In this document: piece after piece, positions 12,932-14,521 of the stretch | How positions within the stretch are numbered: the stretch's first letter is position 1 | Layout: the number at the start of each line of letters is the position of its first letter | Origin: Saccharospirillum sp035704555 | GTDB lineage: Bacteria > Pseudomonadota > Gammaproteobacteria > Pseudomonadales > Natronospirillaceae | Assembly: GCA_035704555.1 (NCBI GenBank) | Contig: DASSWT010000130.1 | Location: 1-14,521 of the forward strand | Direction: 5' to 3' | DNA length: 14,521 nucleotides | Translations under genes and position numbers: made by a program | The notes under the pieces: model-generated | Told to the model about the DNA's origin: nothing | Database searches by the model: none | What the model saw: the letters and a program-made list of their open reading frames with translations, nothing else

Positions 12932-14521
12932 GTACTGGTCTCTGTGGCCAGGTCTTGCCTGGCGAGCACGTCCTTGCCGTGGTCGTAGCCCTGGCGAACG
13001 GCCTGGTCGAAACGGCGCCAGTCGAGCAAGCCAACACGTTTCAGCGGTGGGTTGAAATAGAGGTCGGTCAGTTGTTCTGACTGTTTACGCCGTGAGGTGC
13101 TGTACAGAATGCTCACGTTCATCAGATAGGACGCCAGAGACGGGAGTTTGTATTGGCGTTTGTGGCGCTTGCGCAGCCGGTCGCGCAGCAAAGTCCAGGT
13201 GCCGGGCACTTCGTCGAACGTCAGTGGGCGTCGGGCGGTGACACTCAGGTCGATACCTATCACGGTACCGACGCCGCGTGCCTTGCGCATGATGTCGACC
13301 GGAAAGTTGTTCAGGGTGGCACCGTCACAGAGCAGGTCGCCCTTGTGCAAAATGGGTGGCAGCGCTCCCGGAATGGCGGTACTGGCACGCAGCGCTTTGG
13401 CCAGCGGCCCGTGGCGCATGACGTGTTCTTCGGCGCGGGAATAGTTGGTCGCCACGCAGTAATAGGTTTTCCACAGATCGTCCAGATGCGCCTTATGGCC
13501 CAGCAAGTCCTGAAACGCCTGAACGATGATGCGGGCCAGCCGTTGCCCGCGAATCAGCGACACCATAGGCAGCCAGTTGAAGTCGCCGGTCGGGTTCTGT
13601 TTGAACGATTGGCGGCAGATGTCGAAGGTGCGGTCCAGTGGCTGGTCGGCGGCGATCAGCGCGGCCATAACGGCGCCCATGCTGGTGCCCCCCACGTAGT
13701 CGACGTCGATGCCCGCTTCCTGCAACGCCTTGAACACGCCGAGATGCGCGAACCCCCGGGCGCCGCCGCCAGCCAACACCAGGCCGACGGCGGTGCGGGT
13801 TTCTATACGCGCCAACCGGGCCATATCGCGCTCAAGGTCAGGTCGGATGTGCACATGGTCGGTAACAGGTCTCCGGTCCAGCCAGGCCCGGGTGTTCTTT
13901 GGTGCCCGGGTATCGGCCGGGTGGAGCAGTACCAGCATTTCAGCCGCTTCGGTACGCAGCGAGTCGCCGCTCAGGCACTCGGTCTCAATCGGATGCAGTG
14001 CCGGTGTTTGGGTAGCGTCGGCGAGCAGCAGTATTTCGTCACTGTGGCGACAGCAGCGCCGGGTCCAGTCCGAGGGTGTGTCGTCGGCCACCAGCAACAC
14101 GAAGTCGGATTCCGATTCAATCTGGTCGAGAAAAAGCGTGATGCGTCGTTGCCGGTCGGCTGGGTCGTCTTGTGACCCCTGGGCGGTTTGTGCCAGATGC
14201 GCTTCCAGCCGTGCAGAGTCCAGTAGCGTTACCGAGCCCTGTTGTTCCAGTTGGGCCGTGAGCCGGGTCGCGAAATTGCCGGCATCTACACCAGCGGATA
14301 CTGGCACCAGGGTTATGGTGACCGGCAATGGCATGGGGTTGACGTTATGCTGGGTTTGCAGGCGCTGGATTATTTGCCGGGTCAGCGCCATCGACAGGCG
14401 ATGGCTGCTGGCCAGCAGGTCGTCGAAATGCGCTTTGTCCAGCCGCACCAGAACCGAATCGCGAATGGCGACCACCGTCGCTGAGCGGGGCTCGCCGGTA
14501 TACAGACTCATTTCGCCGAAG
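12928..14521 (-). CDS. Patatin-like phospholipase with cyclic-nucleotide-binding-like domain (NTE family), N-terminus cut by window edge
   Basis: The frame runs leftward from the right edge to a TGA at 12928. 530 residues are visible; the start lies outside. The first visible residues, FGEMSLYTGEPRSATV, are the end of a cNMP-binding-like fold. Numbering from that Met, residues about 243-410 are the patatin domain: the oxyanion motif GGGARG (248-253), GTSMG with nucleophile Ser277, and the catalytic Asp396 in CDGATLNN. The region between (about 60-235) is a less recognisable linker, as in neuropathy-target-esterase-like proteins. These enzymes hydrolyse phospholipids or lysophospholipids at the membrane. 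Both catalytic residues are intact. It is coupled (ATGA) to the downstream esterase lipoprotein. The cNMP-like domain may sense a nucleotide or be only structural. Confidence 0.93.
   Translation of the reverse strand, partial: FGEMSLYTGEPRSATVVAIRDSVLVRLDKAHFDDLLASSHRLSMALTRQIIQRLQTQHNVNPMPLPVTITLVPVSAGVDAGNFATRLTAQLEQQGSVTLLDSARLEAHLAQTAQGSQDDPADRQRRITLFLDQIESESDFVLLVADDTPSDWTRRCCRHSDEILLLADATQTPALHPIETECLSGDSLRTEAAEMLVLLHPADTRAPKNTRAWLDRRPVTDHVHIRPDLERDMARLARIETRTAVGLVLAGGGARGFAHLGVFKALQEAGIDVDYVGGTSMGAVMAALIAADQPLDRTFDICRQSFKQNPTGDFNWLPMVSLIRGQRLARIIVQAFQDLLGHKAHLDDLWKTYYCVATNYSRAEEHVMRHGPLAKALRASTAIPGALPPILHKGDLLCDGATLNNFPVDIMRKARGVGTVIGIDLSVTARRPLTFDEVPGTWTLLRDRLRKRHKRQYKLPSLASYLMNVSILYSTSRRKQSEQLTDLYFNPPLKRVGLLDWRRFDQAVRQGYDHGKDVLARQDLATETST

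Noticed and set aside
13153..14175. 340-codon plus-strand open frame opposite the patatin gene
   Set aside because: It is antisense to a gene with intact catalytic motifs, has no recognisable domain, and its composition (His-, Gln- and Gly-rich) is typical of a shadow frame of GC-rich coding DNA.

Overview
The window looks like a chromosomal segment of a Gram-negative bacterium, most likely a marine or halotolerant gammaproteobacterium. This is an inference from protein style, moderate GC content, a Tat-exported TRAP binding protein, a lipoprotein with an LTAC lipobox, and an oxidase cluster of a type I associate with marine gammaproteobacteria. No taxonomic marker gene is present. I see no mobile element, CRISPR array, tRNA or rRNA.

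Left part (1-3976). A regulator of the MurR/RpiR type (HTH plus SIS domain, cut by the left edge) is read leftward. It is divergent from a rightward tripartite TRAP transporter operon: small membrane subunit, large membrane subunit, then a Tat-exported binding protein. The roughly 310-base divergent spacer holds a candidate operator (an inverted repeat), a weak promoter candidate and a short leader ORF with a good ribosome binding site that overlaps the first transporter gene. The SIS-domain loop of the regulator and the ligand pocket of the binding protein both appear to depart from the textbook residues, so the transported compound may not be an ordinary sugar phosphate or carboxylate.

Middle part (3967-10231), all leftward. 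This is a complete aa3/caa3-like heme-copper oxidase operon. In transcription order it encodes subunit II with a CuA site and two fused C-terminal c-type cytochrome domains, an A1-type subunit I with D- and K-channel residues, two different subunit III paralogs, a small subunit IV, and the copper chaperone SCO. The genes overlap or lie only a few bases apart, apart from one 33-base gap containing a perfect hairpin. The SCO gene ends inside the last codons of the convergent TRAP binding-protein gene. A 177-residue two-helix membrane protein of unknown function sits just upstream of the oxidase operon in the same direction.

Right part (10558-14521), all leftward. In transcription order: a patatin-like phospholipase with an N-terminal cyclic-nucleotide-binding-like domain (cut by the right edge), an SGNH/GDSL lipoprotein esterase coupled to it by an ATGA overlap, an ion-transporter-superfamily (SLC13/ArsB-like) permease, and a periplasmic TlpA-like thioredoxin. 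The two lipid-hydrolase genes look like a translationally coupled pair. The permease and thioredoxin may belong to the same transcript.

Nothing here is a clearly new defence or mobile system. The most interesting points are the leader ORF and operator candidates in the TRAP promoter, the altered ligand sites in the regulator and binding protein, and the twin subunit III arrangement in which one copy has lost conserved acidic residues.
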